Of a stretch of DNA of 64,000 bases, positions 33,076 through 44,607 are shown piece after piece (position 1 is the first letter of the stretch; each line of letters begins with the position of its first letter). Below the pieces are notes generated by a model that saw only the letters and a program-made list of their open reading frames with translations, ran no database searches and was not told where the DNA came from. This DNA is from Oegoconia quadripuncta (Eukaryota; Arthropoda; Insecta; Lepidoptera; Autostichidae), in the NCBI GenBank assembly GCA_949316235.1, contig OX438747.1, positions 5,270,501 through 5,334,500 on the forward strand, read 5' to 3'. Both the position numbers and the translations under genes were made by a program.

Positions 33076-33404
33076 CCGCCTCCGTGGTTCAATGTAAACA
33101 ACATTGGGTTTACGATTCGGAAGTCGCGGGATCGACCCCCAGCGGCGTACATGTTTAAGTACTCGGTTTGGTTGGTGGTAGGGCATTTTAAATGTCCGCC
33201 TGGCTAGCTACAACCATCTTATCTAAATCTGCCGCCAAGCAGCAATGTTAATAGCATTGTTGTGTTCCGGTTGTCAGAGATAAGATAGCCAGTCCCCCAA
33301 ATGTGTTGGGGTTTCCGGGTCAGTACGCTTCCACCTTCGACCTCATCTTCACTTAACATCAGGTGTGATTGAGGTCAAGTAGCAACCCGTTGTGCGTAAA
33401 AAAA
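33076..33404 (+). repeat. SINE-A copy, full length
   Basis: The clearest copy: head ccgcctccgtggttcaatgt, B-box region gggatcgacccc, cctggctagctacaaccatc, ccggttgtcagagataagat, cttcacttaacatcaggtgt, aacccgttgtgcg and A-run. Confidence 0.92.
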
Positions 33405-34485
33405 ATTACCTGGGTAGATTAAGAGAGTTTATTCCGTCCAGTGTCGCCCTCATTGTCATAAATTAAGATTTCTTCTTAAATACAGAATAAATAAAAAAAA
33501 TCGCTCTGACCTGCACTCGAGAAGCATAAAAGCTAATTATAAATACCTAAATAACTTCGATGGGGCTTATTTTCCAGAATTAACGATTATAAAAAAAATT
33601 GGCCGGTTTTATCAATAATTTGTAATTCTCGAAAATAACCGTCCTACATAAAATAAAGAAACGGGGTTAATTTTTTTATGTGGTTACTTATTTTTGATCA
33701 ATGTCTTTCTCATACAATTTTGATACTTGCTCTACCTACCTATTTACTCGTACGTTAGTGCTATATTAATACTGTGGTACTACCTACTTATTCCACAAAG
33801 TCATCGTCTATGGTTCTCGTAAAAGCGACCGAAATGTTTCGTTATACGAGTCCATTTATATTAATTTGCGCGCCAAAAGTGTTTCGTGCCTACCTAATGG
33901 GTATTGTGTTAACATCGTAACTGCGAATTAATGATTTTCGGCGTTCTGACGGACGCACGCATTGTTTCGTTGCCAAAATAACTACAAAAGTTATGATTTG
34001 TTTGGTTCCATTTATAATAAAAAGGTTTATATTACTTGCGTTGAATCTAATCAGAGATAGGTACCTATAATTTTGCATGAGTTGTGTCAAACTAGTTTAG
34101 GGACTACATACCACACAGCAACCAGTAGCGGAAGCTGACAATGTAGCTTTACAGCAGCTTTGAAGTTATTCAAACAATGACAACACCTCTATACAGCAGC
34201 TTTTTTTTATGGTTGACTTGATTCGCGTTTGACCACATTCTCAGGAAATGACCACAAATTCAGGATGATGATGAATGATGAATGAATGAAGAATCGAACT
34301 TCTTAGTGCGAATGTTGGGTATATTAACTATATACGGGTGGAATAAATACATACCATTAAATTGTCTTATAATTAATTTATATTGTGTAATTTGATTATT
34401 TTTAAATAATAATGTTATGTAGGTAGTAATGTATCTTTATAAATTAAATTACATACATAAAGTAACACCTGTATCCTGTAGACTA

Positions 34486-34742
34486 CAGATCTTGCTACGA
34501 TCCTCACACTCCTCTTCTGATTCATACACTGTCCTAAATTTGTTCACACATGGTCATCCGTTTAGGGTAGGTACTCTTGACATGGCCTTTTGACCATGGT
34601 ACGTTTGCCGTGGTCTTCCTTACCAACACTACCATCCACATTCGTTTTGTATATCTTTTTCGTTAGTGTTTTGTCGTTCATCCACTACACATGTCTAAAC
34701 CATATCAGCATACCTTGTTCAATCATTGTTACTACGTCTTCT
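34486..34742 (-). pseudogene. RTE-like LINE 3' relic
   Basis: The minus strand matches the last 250 bp of the LINE at 6158-7169 (complement of the [12 protein letters not shown] and KMKRWFGHVE-type regions) with many substitutions. Confidence 0.75.
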
Positions 34743-34789
34743 TTAAATTAAATTATTGTATTATAATTGGATATGTCCAAGTGCTCAGA

Positions 34790-35003
34790 AGATGCCCACG
34801 GATAGAGGAATGCGTATGAGTATAATCGACCGTCGTCGACCCAGGCATCGAGAGGCAGTCGTTAAGTCAAGTCGATGGCTTAAAACACCTAATGTCGGTC
34901 AGTAGGCTGACACTAATCCACCAAATCGGACTGGGCCCGCGTGGTGGATTATGGCCCAGTGAGAGGAGGGTGTGCCCCAGCAGTGTGGACGTGTAAGGCT
35001 GTT
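34790..35003 (+). repeat. 5S-derived SINE, headless or degenerate copy
   Basis: The body segments gcagtcgttaagtcaagtcg, gcgtggtggattatggccca and gtgtaaggctgttgat match those at 50395-50590. The 5S-like head is not recognisable. Confidence 0.65.
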
Positions 35004-35341
35004 GATAATAGACCATGTGTCTAGCTAATAACACCTGCAGACTAGAAGTTTTTAAATACCGTATATCTCGGTTACCACATTTTGTTTCAAAATCTGTGAA
35101 TGCAGAAGTGAAATACCCAACTTCTTATATTCTACAAAGTCTGGTCGATACCTCCCATGCTCCATTATCTTTTTATGATCAGTTCAGGGTTACTCTATGG
35201 GCATGCAATACAATTGGCATTCGCGTTTGTGCAAACAATATTACTTGAAGAAAAGTGTCGCGCTGTTGTTGAACTTTTGAATTCAAATTGAGATTTACTG
35301 ACCTAGGTTTTCTTCGTACTAAGCTGAATAATTGATTGCAG

Positions 35342-35462
35342 ATATGGCCGCGAGGACGAGGAAGTCATGGGACTGAAGTTTTGCAACGAAGCCATCATGA
35401 GCCTGGCGCAGGTCTGGCCAATCCACTGCAGCCATGAGAGAGAACCCAACACACCACTACAG
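35342..35462 (+). CDS. Arrestin, coding exon 3
   Basis: Encodes residues 66-106, starting with the finger-loop motif YGREDEEVMGLKF, which inserts into the receptor core in the arrestin family. It continues CNEAIMSLAQVWPIHC and ends in EPNTPLQ. Acceptor attgcag, donor cag|gtgagt. It ends in phase 0. The following intron is 20.5 kb, mostly the large inserted element at 35774-49625. Confidence 0.96.
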
Positions 35463-35699
35463 GTGAGTGTATTGACAAATCCGTTAACACATATTCCCTA
35501 TGCGTCATACATAATCATATACTATTGTTAGATTCGGTCTTTCTTTTGTTCAATATCAACATTCTCTTATTCTCAATATCGATTTCTCTAAATTAAACTA
35601 ATACCAGTCTTGAATGGAAGAAAATGAATAAAATTGTTTCAGTTTAGTTTAGAGAAGGCACACCGAACACCTCCTTTTACCCCGGGAAGGAGAGTAATA

Positions 35700-35773
35700 A
35701 TTTTTTGGTGTACGTATTTATATAAGTGTTGGTGGTAAGGCATTTTAAATGTCCGCCTGGCTAGCTAACACCA
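35700..35773 (+). repeat. SINE-A, left half of a split copy
   Basis: ggtggtaaggcattttaaat and gtccgcctggctagcta match the SINE-A body at 33165-33210. It breaks off after acacca and resumes 13.85 kb away at 49626 with catcttatctaagtctgccg. Confidence 0.85.
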
Positions 35774-35806
35774 CACTCAAAGAACAGATTAGATACCACA
35801 GCTAAA
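35774..35806 (+). repeat. Left terminal inverted repeat of the 13.85-kb element
   Basis: Pairs with 49592-49625. The outer CAC, the AAAGAA block and the inner CAGCTAAA block are conserved, with a one-base gap between. Confidence 0.65.
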
Positions 35807-36059
35807 ATTGGGTACTGTTAGCTAAAAATCTTCCAAACTATACGGATAGGCAAGAGATTAGCAACTACAGGAAAAAGTTTTTAGCTGGGCGAAATTAGCA
35901 GTGCTAGCTAATTAAATTAAACCTAATAACGAAAGTACCTTAGCAATCCGACTAATTTATTTTGGTCAGTTTTAGCAACTGTAGCAAATTTTTGAGACTT
36001 TTTTTAGCAATTTTTGGTATTTATTTAGTGATGACATGTAAAGTTTCATCACTGCCAAC

Positions 36060-36400
36060 TAATATTTTAAGTACTAGACCTATGAAATTAGCAGCAATGG
36101 CTAAGGGATGTTAGCCGTCTTAAACAAAAAGTCATTTATTTCGCAGTAATAATTAACTTTTATTTGTTGTAGCAGTTAATTTATTAGCATAAGCAACCAA
36201 TTATTTAAGTACTAGACCCAAGAAATAAGCAGCTGTGGCTCTGTAATCTTAGCTGTCTTAACTAAAGAAGTCATCAAGTTTCGCAATAATGATTAACTTG
36301 TCCTCGTTGCAGCAGTTAAATCCTTTAGCACAAGCAACTAATCATTTATAAACTAGACCTATGAAATTAGCAGCAATGGCTAAGGATTCTTAGCCATCAA
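36060..36400 (+). repeat. Tandem repeat, ~141-bp unit, 2-3 copies
   Basis: The segment gtactagacctatgaaatta followed by gcagcaatggctaagg recurs at about 36070, 36213 and 36353, with the gaagtcat..tttcgcaataatgatt part between. Confidence 0.8.
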
Positions 36401-36979
36401 ATATCGAATGCTCAATATCGAACCCACTGACAACGAATCCTTTCGGTACCAAATCAAAAAAATTAGCTACCGATGATAAGTAAGTTAGTAGTTTCAGTCA
36501 ATATTTATCAAATTTATCGACCGGTGGTGGAGTACGTTAGTTGGTTTAGCCAATATTTAGCAATACTTAGTAGTGACAGGTAACAGTGTTCGTTATAGAG
36601 CTGCACCGCTAATACCTTTGAGTTGTGATAACTAATCAGTTAGGTACAACAACAGAGAAAATTAGGAATAGTTTGTAAAGTTTTAGCTACTTCAACGAAT
36701 ATTTTATCAATTTTAGTCGTTACTAACAAGTTACTTTGATGTGGAATTGGATATTATTTAGAACTAACATCTAAATCAATTACCACCGACTGTTAAATTA
36801 CTTTGCTTAAGCATCCGATATTAATGGTTCACTGAGCTAAATAAGTAGCTATACCTGAAGAGCTTCTTGGACATAGCTGCTAATGTTTGTAACTTTTTTT
36901 CAATATTACAGCCTCTTGTTAGGTACGTTAAACAAGTTTATTTGCCACCTCAGGGAAATGTTTTCGTAGTAGTTAACAA

Positions 36980-38320
36980 TGTTTTAGCTGTGATCTATAA
37001 CGATATCAGCAACTGTAAGTAACTTTTTTACCTACGAAAGCATTGTTTCTTTGCTACTTTAGGGAAGTGATTTCGTTGCACTTAACAGATCTTAGTTGTG
37101 ATCAATAACAATATTCGCAAATGTAAGTAACCCTTTTAGGTACCACAGCCAGTTTCTATGCTAACTTAGGGAAGTGTTTTCGTAGCACTTAACAGTATCT
37201 TAGTTGTGATCAATAACGATATTAGCAAGTGTAAGTAACCCTTTTAGGTAACACAGTCAGTTTCTGTGCTACCTCAGGGAAGTGATTTCGATGCACTGAA
37301 CAGTATCTTAGTTGTGATCAATAACGATTTTAGCAAATGTAAGGAACCCATTTAGGTACCACTGCCAGATTCTTTGCTACCTCAGGGAAGTGATTTCGAT
37401 GCACTGTACAGTATCTTAGTTGTGATCAATAACAATGTTAGCAAATGTGAGTAACCCTTTTAGGTAACACAGCCAGTTTCTTTGCTACCTCAGGGAAGTG
37501 ATTTCGATGCACTGAACAGTATCTTAGTTGTGATCAATAACGATATTAGCAAATGTAAGGAACCCTTTTAGGTACCACTGCCAGATTCTTTGCTACCTCA
37601 AGGAAGTGATTTCGATGTACTGTACAGTATCTTAGTTGTGATCAATAACAATGTTAGCAAATGTGAGTAACTTTTTTAGGTAACACAGCCAGTTTCTTTG
37701 CTACCTTAGGGAAGTAATTTCGTTGCACTGAACAGTATCTTAGCTGTGATCAATAACGATTTAGCAAAAGTAAGTAACCCTTTTAGGTACCACTGAGAGT
37801 TTCTTTGCTATCTTAGGGAAGTATTTTCGTAGCACTTAACAGTAGCTTAGTTATAATCAATAACGATACTAGCAAATGTAACAACTCTTTTAGCTACCAC
37901 AGTTGAGTTTCTTTGCTACCTTAGGGAACTGATTTCGTTGCACTGAACAGTATCTTGGTTGTGATCAATAACATATTAGCAAATGTAAGTAACCTTTTTA
38001 ACTACCACAGCTAGTTTCTTAACTGTCTTAGAGAAGTATTCTCGTAGCACTTAACAGTAGCTTAGTTGTGATCAATAACGAAATTAGCAAATATATGTAA
38101 CTCTCTTGGTTACAACAACCAGTTTTATGAGCTATATTAAACAAGTTGATTTACTACCTCAGGAAAGCGTTTTCGTAGAACTCAACAATAGCTTAATTCT
38201 GATCAATAATAATATTAGCTAATTTAATTAACTGTACAGCCCGCTTTATTAGGTATATATAACAAGTTAATTTGCTACATTAGAGAAGCGTTTTTTGTAG
38301 CACTTAGCAGTAGTTGTGAG
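36980..38320 (+). repeat. Satellite array, ~108-bp unit, about 12 copies
   Basis: The words tagttgtgatcaataacgat and gggaagtgatttcg recur regularly. The atcaata word falls at 37101, 37209, 37317, 37425, 37533, 37641, 37749, 37856 and 37964. The central units are the most alike and the outer units drift, as expected from unequal exchange. Confidence 0.93.
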
Positions 38321-38394
38321 TAGAGATTTATTTATTAAAGTTTTATTGTATTATAATGTTCATATTGACATACAAACAATAAAATATGTTTGAC

Positions 38395-38900
38395 CAATAA
38401 ATGTCCAATCACAACTTAAGTACTATGAAGTGCTACGAAAACGTTTCCCTCAGTCAACTTGTTGAATATATACCTAATAAATAAAGCAGGCTGTGGTGAA
38501 TAGACTTACTTATATTTGCTAATATCAATATTGATCATACATAGCTACTGTAAAGTGCCATGAAAACGCTGTTTTAAGGTAGCAAATTAACTAGTTTAAT
38601 ATTACTAATAAAGAGAACTGTGGCAGTGAAAAGAATATTTGGTAATTTATTTCATAATTATTGATCGCAACTAAACTATTGGTTGGTGCTATGAAACAAT
38701 TCTTTATAGCCGGATTTATATTGTTGGGAACTAAGTGATGCTTTGAAACTAATTCAACATCACTTTTGCAATGTATATTTGGCCTGGTGCTAAAACAAAC
38801 TGTGGTAGCGAAAAGAGTAATACACTAACATGTGCCAATGTCGGTATTAGTCACAAGTAAGCTTATGCTAAATTGCTACAAATTGACTTCCCCAAGGTAG
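38395..38900 (-). repeat. Inverted, degenerate units of the 108-bp satellite
   Basis: gaagtgctacgaaaacgttt and tatacctaataaataaagca are reverse complements of parts of the preceding array (compare 38230-38300). The array is thus palindromic around a 75-90 bp spacer at about 38320-38395. Confidence 0.75.
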
Positions 38901-39013
38901 GACATTAACATGTTTAACATTCCTAGTAAATGATATAAATTTTAACTTAACTATTAACATACTGTTAAGAGCCACTTGAAGTTATTTAGAATATGAAACA
39001 ATATACATACTAA

Positions 39014-39235
39014 TCAAGACTTTATTAAAACGCAATCCAGGGCGTGAAATATTTTAAAATATGTGACGAAAGCCTTTAACGGATTGTCAAAGTTGTACAA
39101 CACGTCGTTTATAACGATGGAGCAGCTCTTTATAGCGTCTTCATCCGGTGATACCGCAACCAGTAGAGGTCCGTAGTTCAGGCCGAATTCTAAGAACTTT
39201 TTCTTATTTATTTCTGTTTGAATCTCCGAAAAGTC
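39014..39235 (-). CDS. SAM-domain gene, terminal exon
   Basis: Encodes 73 residues and a TGA stop: DFSEIQTEINKKKFLEFG, then YGPLLVAVSPDEDAIKSCSI, NDVLYNFDNPLKAFVTYF and KIFHALDCVLIKS. Acceptor attttcag. Uninterrupted, with balanced composition, quite unlike the surrounding satellite DNA. The stop falls soon after the F-K-I-F-H-A-L-D motif, so the protein may be cut short compared with relatives. Confidence 0.78.
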   Translation of the reverse strand, partial: DFSEIQTEINKKKFLEFGLNYGPLLVAVSPDEDAIKSCSIVINDVLYNFDNPLKAFVTYFKIFHALDCVLIKS

Positions 39236-40542
39236 CTGAAAATTATTACTTTAAATAGACATTGAAGCCGAAATAAAAGTGTCAAAACTCAGAAGACAAT
39301 ACATAACTTTTCATCTATCTCTATTGCTCTCATTTTCATATATTAGAAGCCTAGTTATAATAAAGTGTTGATATTCTCGAAAGTATTGCATATTACATTA
39401 TATGTTATGTCAAATATTTGCATAGGCAAGGAGTAGAAAACACCTTAAGCCAAATTTCATACAAATCAGTTAGGTTGAGGAGCTAGTCACCATGAGTTTG
39501 TATGATTTTTTTTTATTTATTAATTTGAAAGACAAACAGTTGCTTTAATTTAATTTTAAAGAGTTAATTTAGCTTAGTTCAAGTAGTGACAGCTCGTGGT
39601 TGGGGGAATGACTGGACGTCTCGCATTAACGAGATCAACGGTTCGATTCTAAATGCAAAGCACGAGTTTTTCGTTTTTGAAATCTTAAGTACATAAGTAC
39701 GTATTTGTCACTGACTGTTGTGTCTTGAGCACGTCGACTTCCCTGTCTAAGAACATGCTATTTAATACTTAAAATTGATAAGAGTTAGATCAGTAAATGG
39801 TTAAAGTGACATAAATCTGAATAAGCTCGCAATTGTCGCACAGCAACAGCTGAATAGCTTAGTTTCAGCCATATTCTGCGCTTATTGATAGACGTAGAAT
39901 GTTCTAAGGTAGGTACTTCCTTTGACATACCTATTGTATTAATCCATCTCGTGACTCCATTTTGGATGGCCGCCATTGCTTATTTTTGTACGTTACAATA
40001 TTTTTGACACCAAATAGGGATGACAGTGATCTCAAAATGTTAACTTTTTTCCATCTGTAAATAAATATAAATACTTTATAGATAACAAAAGACTCCAATT
40101 TAAAATTTCAGTAAGAACTATCATTTGTTAATACAATCTCGCCAAATCTTGTACTGATGAAAGGAGGAAAAGGACTACAAACAAATGATATAATGGTTTT
40201 TTAAAAGAAACCATATCATAATTACGGTTCGGAATTCAGAGGCACGAATTTTAAAGTAGGTACAAAAAGTGTCAGTATCACTGCTAAGTTGTAACATGGA
40301 TACGCTGATGTTAAATAAAGGTTAAAAAATTAAGTAGAGATTAAATATGTAACTACCTGCTGTAAAGCAATCATTAATCCCATTATTATTAATGTTTTAT
40401 TTTACTAGTAATAAAAGCCGCCACAGTAGGCCATTCAATATAGAGCTGCATATTGTGAAGTCGATTTCGAGCTGCGGAAATAATAAGTGTTAGTAAAATT
40501 TCGTTGTTGTTCATAGATAATTATTACCATCAAAGTAAAACA

Positions 40543-40820
40543 TTATTGATGTCTATTCTGTTGTACGCAAAATAAACTAAAACCAATTTTAAATTGATAC
40601 TGTTCCTTTCTCTTTTGAACAATATGATGCGACAGCAAGACTCCAAGACAGGTTTTAATTTAATTTGTTTGCAACACAATCGATATTAATGGTGTCCATT
40701 CTGTTGTATACAAAATAAACCAAACTAAAACCAGTTTTGGAGTAGTGCTGTTCTAGGAAGAAAGGGACAGTACTACTTTAAAACTGGTTTTAGATTAAAA
40801 CAACAAAATCGACATCATTA
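40543..40820. mobile_element. Two adjacent hairpin MITEs (MITE-7)
   Basis: 40543-40692 and 40687-40820 each have inverted ends around gatgtctattctgttgta and ctaaaaccagtttt. The second is the closer match to 57886-58054. Confidence 0.7.
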
Positions 40821-41003
40821 GCTGATAATTATGGTATTTAATCAAAAACAAATACTTCACCACGACAATTGAAATGTTACTAATAATGGAGAACCATTGA
40901 TTAAACTTGTCAATAAACCGTGGTTTCTGGGATTACTGTTTAAGAAGTTTAATTGCATCATACTTTAGAATATGCTTAAAAATAATTAAAAAAAAATTTC
41001 TAC

Positions 41004-41185
41004 CAGTCTGTAACCATCAAGCCTTTTGAGTGCAGCAAACTCCTTCATGTCTTAATGAATTTGCATGTTGTTTTTCATGAAATTATAAAGTCTTGCTGAA
41101 GTACTATTATGCCAATTTTCTTTCACGTGATCAACTGTATCAATTATTTTTCATCCAGAGTAAAAAACATCTTCTTGCTCTTCGT
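41004..41185 (-). pseudogene. SAM-domain gene, internal exon with two stops
   Basis: A 182-bp exon (acceptor atatttcag, donor ctg|gtagaa). In frame it has EEQEDVFYSG-stop-KII..., HVKENWHNSTSARLYNF and MKEFAALKRLDGYRL, with TGA as codon 11 and TAA as codon 44. Its end (phase 0) joins the terminal exon as GYRL-DF, which fits the G-Y-x-L-x-x-x-D-F pattern I expect at this point of the family. A second, weaker relic of the same kind (RNRLHNMQLYIEWP) lies near 40385-40480. Confidence 0.6.
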
Positions 41186-41698
41186 CTGAAATATGTGTTT
41201 AAATGTGAATTCAGAATTTTGAAATCTTTAATTAGGGTTCCTTAACAAAGTCACTCTGTTAAGTCTGTCTGTTTATTTTACTTTTTTATCATTTATTTGT
41301 GAGATTTTATAACATATGAATTTGTTAAATGTTGAATCAATATTTAATTATAACATTTTTACTACAGTTGTGGTGCATATACATACCAGGGATATTATTG
41401 AAAATGACATTAATTTGTTACATGTTCAATCAATATTTAATTATAAGATTTATACTACAGTTATGGTGCACACATACCCTGTTGGGGGGCGGTCGCGCTA
41501 ATGTTTCAACGTGAAAACTAAAACTTAGGTTTCGTGTTTTATTTTTTGATTCAATAAGTAACAAGCTCTATAGAAAGATGTGAACATTCATGGGATAGCA
41601 CTAGAACCAAGGGACTGTTAGAGGTGTTATAGAGAACTATCAGGTGGGCCTCTGTTCAGCAGTGGATTTCTGCAGCTTGTAGGAGGTAAACATATTAG

Positions 41699-42170
41699 CA
41701 AGTGTTGTATTAACTAGGGCGAATTCAGAATACATAGCAAAGATTATTACTTGATAGACCTAAATTAATTAGAAGTAGTTGCACCACAAGTCTTAGCAGA
41801 TACAAATAAGTTAGATTGGGCATGCTAAAAAAATATTATATTTTCTTCTATTTTTTTTATGAAAAATAACACTTTTATAGGAAACTAACTTGAACTATTA
41901 TATTTTAAATTGACAATGATGAAATGAATAGGCCGTCAAATGCCAACTGAAACTATCAATCATTAAAATCAAAATATATACAAATGGATGTTATTGGCAG
42001 GAATTAAGTTTTTTTAACATACCCATTGTAATGTATAAACAAGGTTTTTTTTATGAAACATCTAAGATAATAGCGAAATCAACTCAGGCAAATTAAAAAC
42101 CTTGAAAGAAATGTTGTGCTCGGAGGTATAAATATTTACACAACAAACATATTGTAGATATTTGTGCAAT
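41699..42170 (+). repeat. Diverged units of the 181-bp satellite
   Basis: agcaaagattattacttgat, agtcttagcagatacaaata and gtataaacaaggttttttt match parts of the 46.6-49.2 kb monomer, in the intron of the SAM-domain gene. Confidence 0.65.
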
Positions 42171-42228
42171 AAGGATTAAATAGGCAATATAATTAGCCAA
42201 ACATTTTTCTAAATTTTAATTCTCTTAC

Positions 42229-42376
42229 CTGGTGCCCTGGGTACCTGGGTTTAAGAACTTGCTCTTAAATTTTTCTAAATGCTCCATGAAGGTTAATCGT
42301 TCGCCAATTTTTGGGAAAATTTTCTCCAATAAATATTCAGTAAGCAAGGATAGATGACTCTTCTCCATTCCTTCTT
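42229..42376 (-). CDS. SAM-domain gene, exon 2
   Basis: Encodes EEGMEKSHLSLLTEYLLEKI, then PKIGERLTFMEHLEKFKSKF. This is the SAM core (L-L-x-L-T-x-x-x-L followed by K-I-G-x-R-x-x-F-x-x-H-L). Acceptor tttttgcag, donor ag|gtaaga. Joins exon 1 in phase 1. No stop. Confidence 0.8.
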
Positions 42377-42992
42377 CTGCAAAAATAAACCAACCATAAC
42401 AGTAAGAAATAAGTAAATATCTTACATGACGTCATTATTTTTCTTGTAAATTCATTAGGTAGGTAAGAGTAGTTTGCCCCTCAACATGTCACGTTCATCT
42501 CATAAATTGGCGCATTGTGGTATCTGAAGAGGTCTCCTTACCTTTTTTGGAAAATACAGTCATACTCTGGCTTTTACCGACTAAAGTTTACCACTATAAA
42601 TTGGTCATCGATGTTAGCCCGTTAATACTCAATACATATAAACCTGAATTTTATCAATGCTCACCTCAGGCACTTCGCTACAATATAAGGAGTTGAGCAA
42701 CGAAAACAATAAACATGTAGGAATTACTCCGTGCTAGTCCATTAAATTGAGGGCGGAAAGTAGAGAGACGTGGTCATTACTCCACCGACAAGAGCATAGC
42801 TCTTAAATTGAAGAATAAGAAGTCCATACAAGTCCTTGGGCATTGTAGTTATATGTATACCTCACACGAACTCACGCCCCATTTTTTCCTTTACCGGGTT
42901 GCGCCTGCGCTAGGTAGGCTCCATTATTACGTCTCAGTTTCACTTGGTACCTTTTGTAAGTATTTTTTGCGACGAATCATGTAGGTACTTAC

Positions 42993-43050
42993 CTTCGAAT
43001 TTGTTTATAATATCTTGAGAGTAGCCCCAGCTACTGAGCAGTCGTGACAT
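42993..43050 (-). CDS. SAM-domain gene, exon 1
   Basis: Encodes MSRLLSSWGYSQDIINKFE plus one base, then donor g|gtaagt. The W-G-Y-S-x-x-I-I-x-x-F pattern is the first helix of a SAM domain. Upstream (43100-43200) the DNA becomes more CpG-rich, possibly the promoter. Confidence 0.75.
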
Positions 43051-43960
43051 AGTAATTTCTTGATCTATATACTATAAACTCACTTGAAATTACAAACTAA
43101 CCTTTTTTACGAAAATTTAGACTCGACACATACTCAACCGACGAACGACTAAAAGTAGTGGACCGAGTATTTCGCGCCGACGCCGACAGACGCAGGGTTG
43201 CCAGATGTTATTTTCCAATTTTAGCCAGATTAAAAATGTTTTATCCAAAATGTTATTTTCTCAAATAAACAACCGCCAAACTTCATTAAACAAGAATAAC
43301 AAATAAAATTGTAAATGAGTGTCTATAATTTCATAATTAATACAAACGCGCGCGGTTGCGCCTTGGTCAGCGTAAAGCTTCCGATATTGTATGTGTGACC
43401 GTGGGAATACCTATATTGCATTGTAATCGTTTTGTATTTTCCCCAATATTTGTTATTAGTTACAGACTATTTTGTTATACTCATTGACATTTTCATTTTT
43501 CAGATTTTGAATGCACTAAAAGGCACTGTTTCTTTATCTTTCGTTTACGGTCAATTCGCCTGTTTAATTTATTTTCAGAAATATTTCGCCAGGACCGCAA
43601 TGTTTCACCAGAATAAAATATATAAAATACCCCAATAAATTTTTTTTGGGTCAAGTATACTTTAAAACTATAAAAACCGGTCAAGCGCGAGACCAATGAC
43701 GACGCTTGTATGTATAGATATTATTATTACTGTTTTTTACGTTATAGCAAAACAAATTACGCGTCATTAAATTAATGAAGTTCGTTAAACGTTAAAGCGT
43801 TACATTTCAAAAGATTTAACGAAAGTTAACTTTAACTTGTAATAGAAATTTATTTTTAAAATGTCTTAATAAATCTAATGTCTAATTAAATAGTTATTTA
43901 AAAAAAATTGGTGTGGGAAGCTTACTGGACTGGACTTAAAAAATAATATAAGAAGGGTGT
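43051..43960. other. No gene; upstream of the SAM-domain gene
   Basis: A CpG-enriched patch at about 43165-43200 and 43345-43400, otherwise AT-rich. A short open frame at 43432-43638 is hydrophobic but has no support. Confidence 0.35.
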
Positions 43961-43964
43961 TTCA

Positions 43965-44115
43965 TTACCTAGGGTTTGTAATAATAAGTTGTCTTCCGTC
44001 GGTTTTTCCGGAATCTTATAATCTTGGAATCTTTAAGAGTAGAGTGAATAGCATTTACTGAGATCGCGTGCTTCATCTTCGGCCACATCATCACTTCACA
44101 TCAGGTGAAAAAGTC
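43965..44115 (+). pseudogene. Jockey/CR1-like LINE tail
   Basis: ttccggaatcttataatctt and actgagatcgcgtgcttcat match 11650-11720, with the 3' UTR piece atcacttcacatcaggtg. Confidence 0.7.
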
Positions 44116-44607
44116 ATACATAAAAAAATATATTATTTAAAGATCAAAATACCGTCATTCATCGTTATCTAACATAAGGTGCATATTACCATTCATACAT
44201 ATCAATATATTAAAGTTATCTGAAAGCGAAACTCGTAGGCGTTACGCATTTTATGAAACTACCAATGAACAGGAATCCTGAAATAGCCTCAATCGCCTGT
44301 CATTTTTCTTCCAGGGTAACGTAAATGGGTACTAGTAGGTAATTTGTCGCATTTTTTCGGATCGTAAATGTCGAAACATTTCGCTGAACTGGATGCGGGC
44401 CGGCAGCAATGTTGTCAAAATTTTTTTCCAAAAAAGCGCCGAGTTGACTTTATAAACCGCTGGACAGTCAAATTTTGGCGAGGAAAGCTAGAGAAAATAT
44501 TATTATTTATTATTTTCGACATTAAGCTTATTAGTAGCTCATAACATAACTGGATATTTACCACGAGCATATGGGGTTTCCCACTTAAATGAAAAAAACC
44601 ATAGTTT

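Larger units (their letters stand above)
32462..35341 (+). other. Arrestin intron 2
   Basis: Contains a Helitron-like fragment near 32825-32925, SINE-A at 33076-33404, an RTE relic at 34486-34742 and a 5S-SINE body at 34790-35003. The rest is unique AT-rich sequence. Confidence 0.85.
39014..43050 (-). pseudogene. SAM-domain gene carried by the large element (decayed)
   Basis: A minus-strand, intron-containing gene. Exon 1 (43050-42993), exon 2 (42376-42229), a damaged internal exon (41185-41004) and a terminal exon (39235-39014) have standard splice sites. Joins 1-2 and internal-terminal are in phase; between exon 2 (phase 2) and the internal exon (phase 1) another exon must be missing or unrecognised. 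The product begins with a SAM-like helical domain and ends with a segment (NPLKAFVTYFKIFHALDC) that I associate with a large group of uncharacterised animal proteins having SAM at the N-terminus. Two stop codons in the internal exon suggest a pseudogene. Function unknown. The gene lies wholly inside the 13.85-kb element, so it looks like captured or native cargo. Confidence 0.65.

Noticed and set aside
36980..38320. CRISPR-like array
   Set aside because: Units are contiguous 108-bp satellite monomers without unique spacers, in a eukaryotic intron.
43432..43638. Hydrophobic open frame upstream of the SAM-domain gene
   Set aside because: AT-rich DNA readily gives F/I/L/Y-rich frames. No start context or homolog, and it overlaps an antisense frame of equal length.
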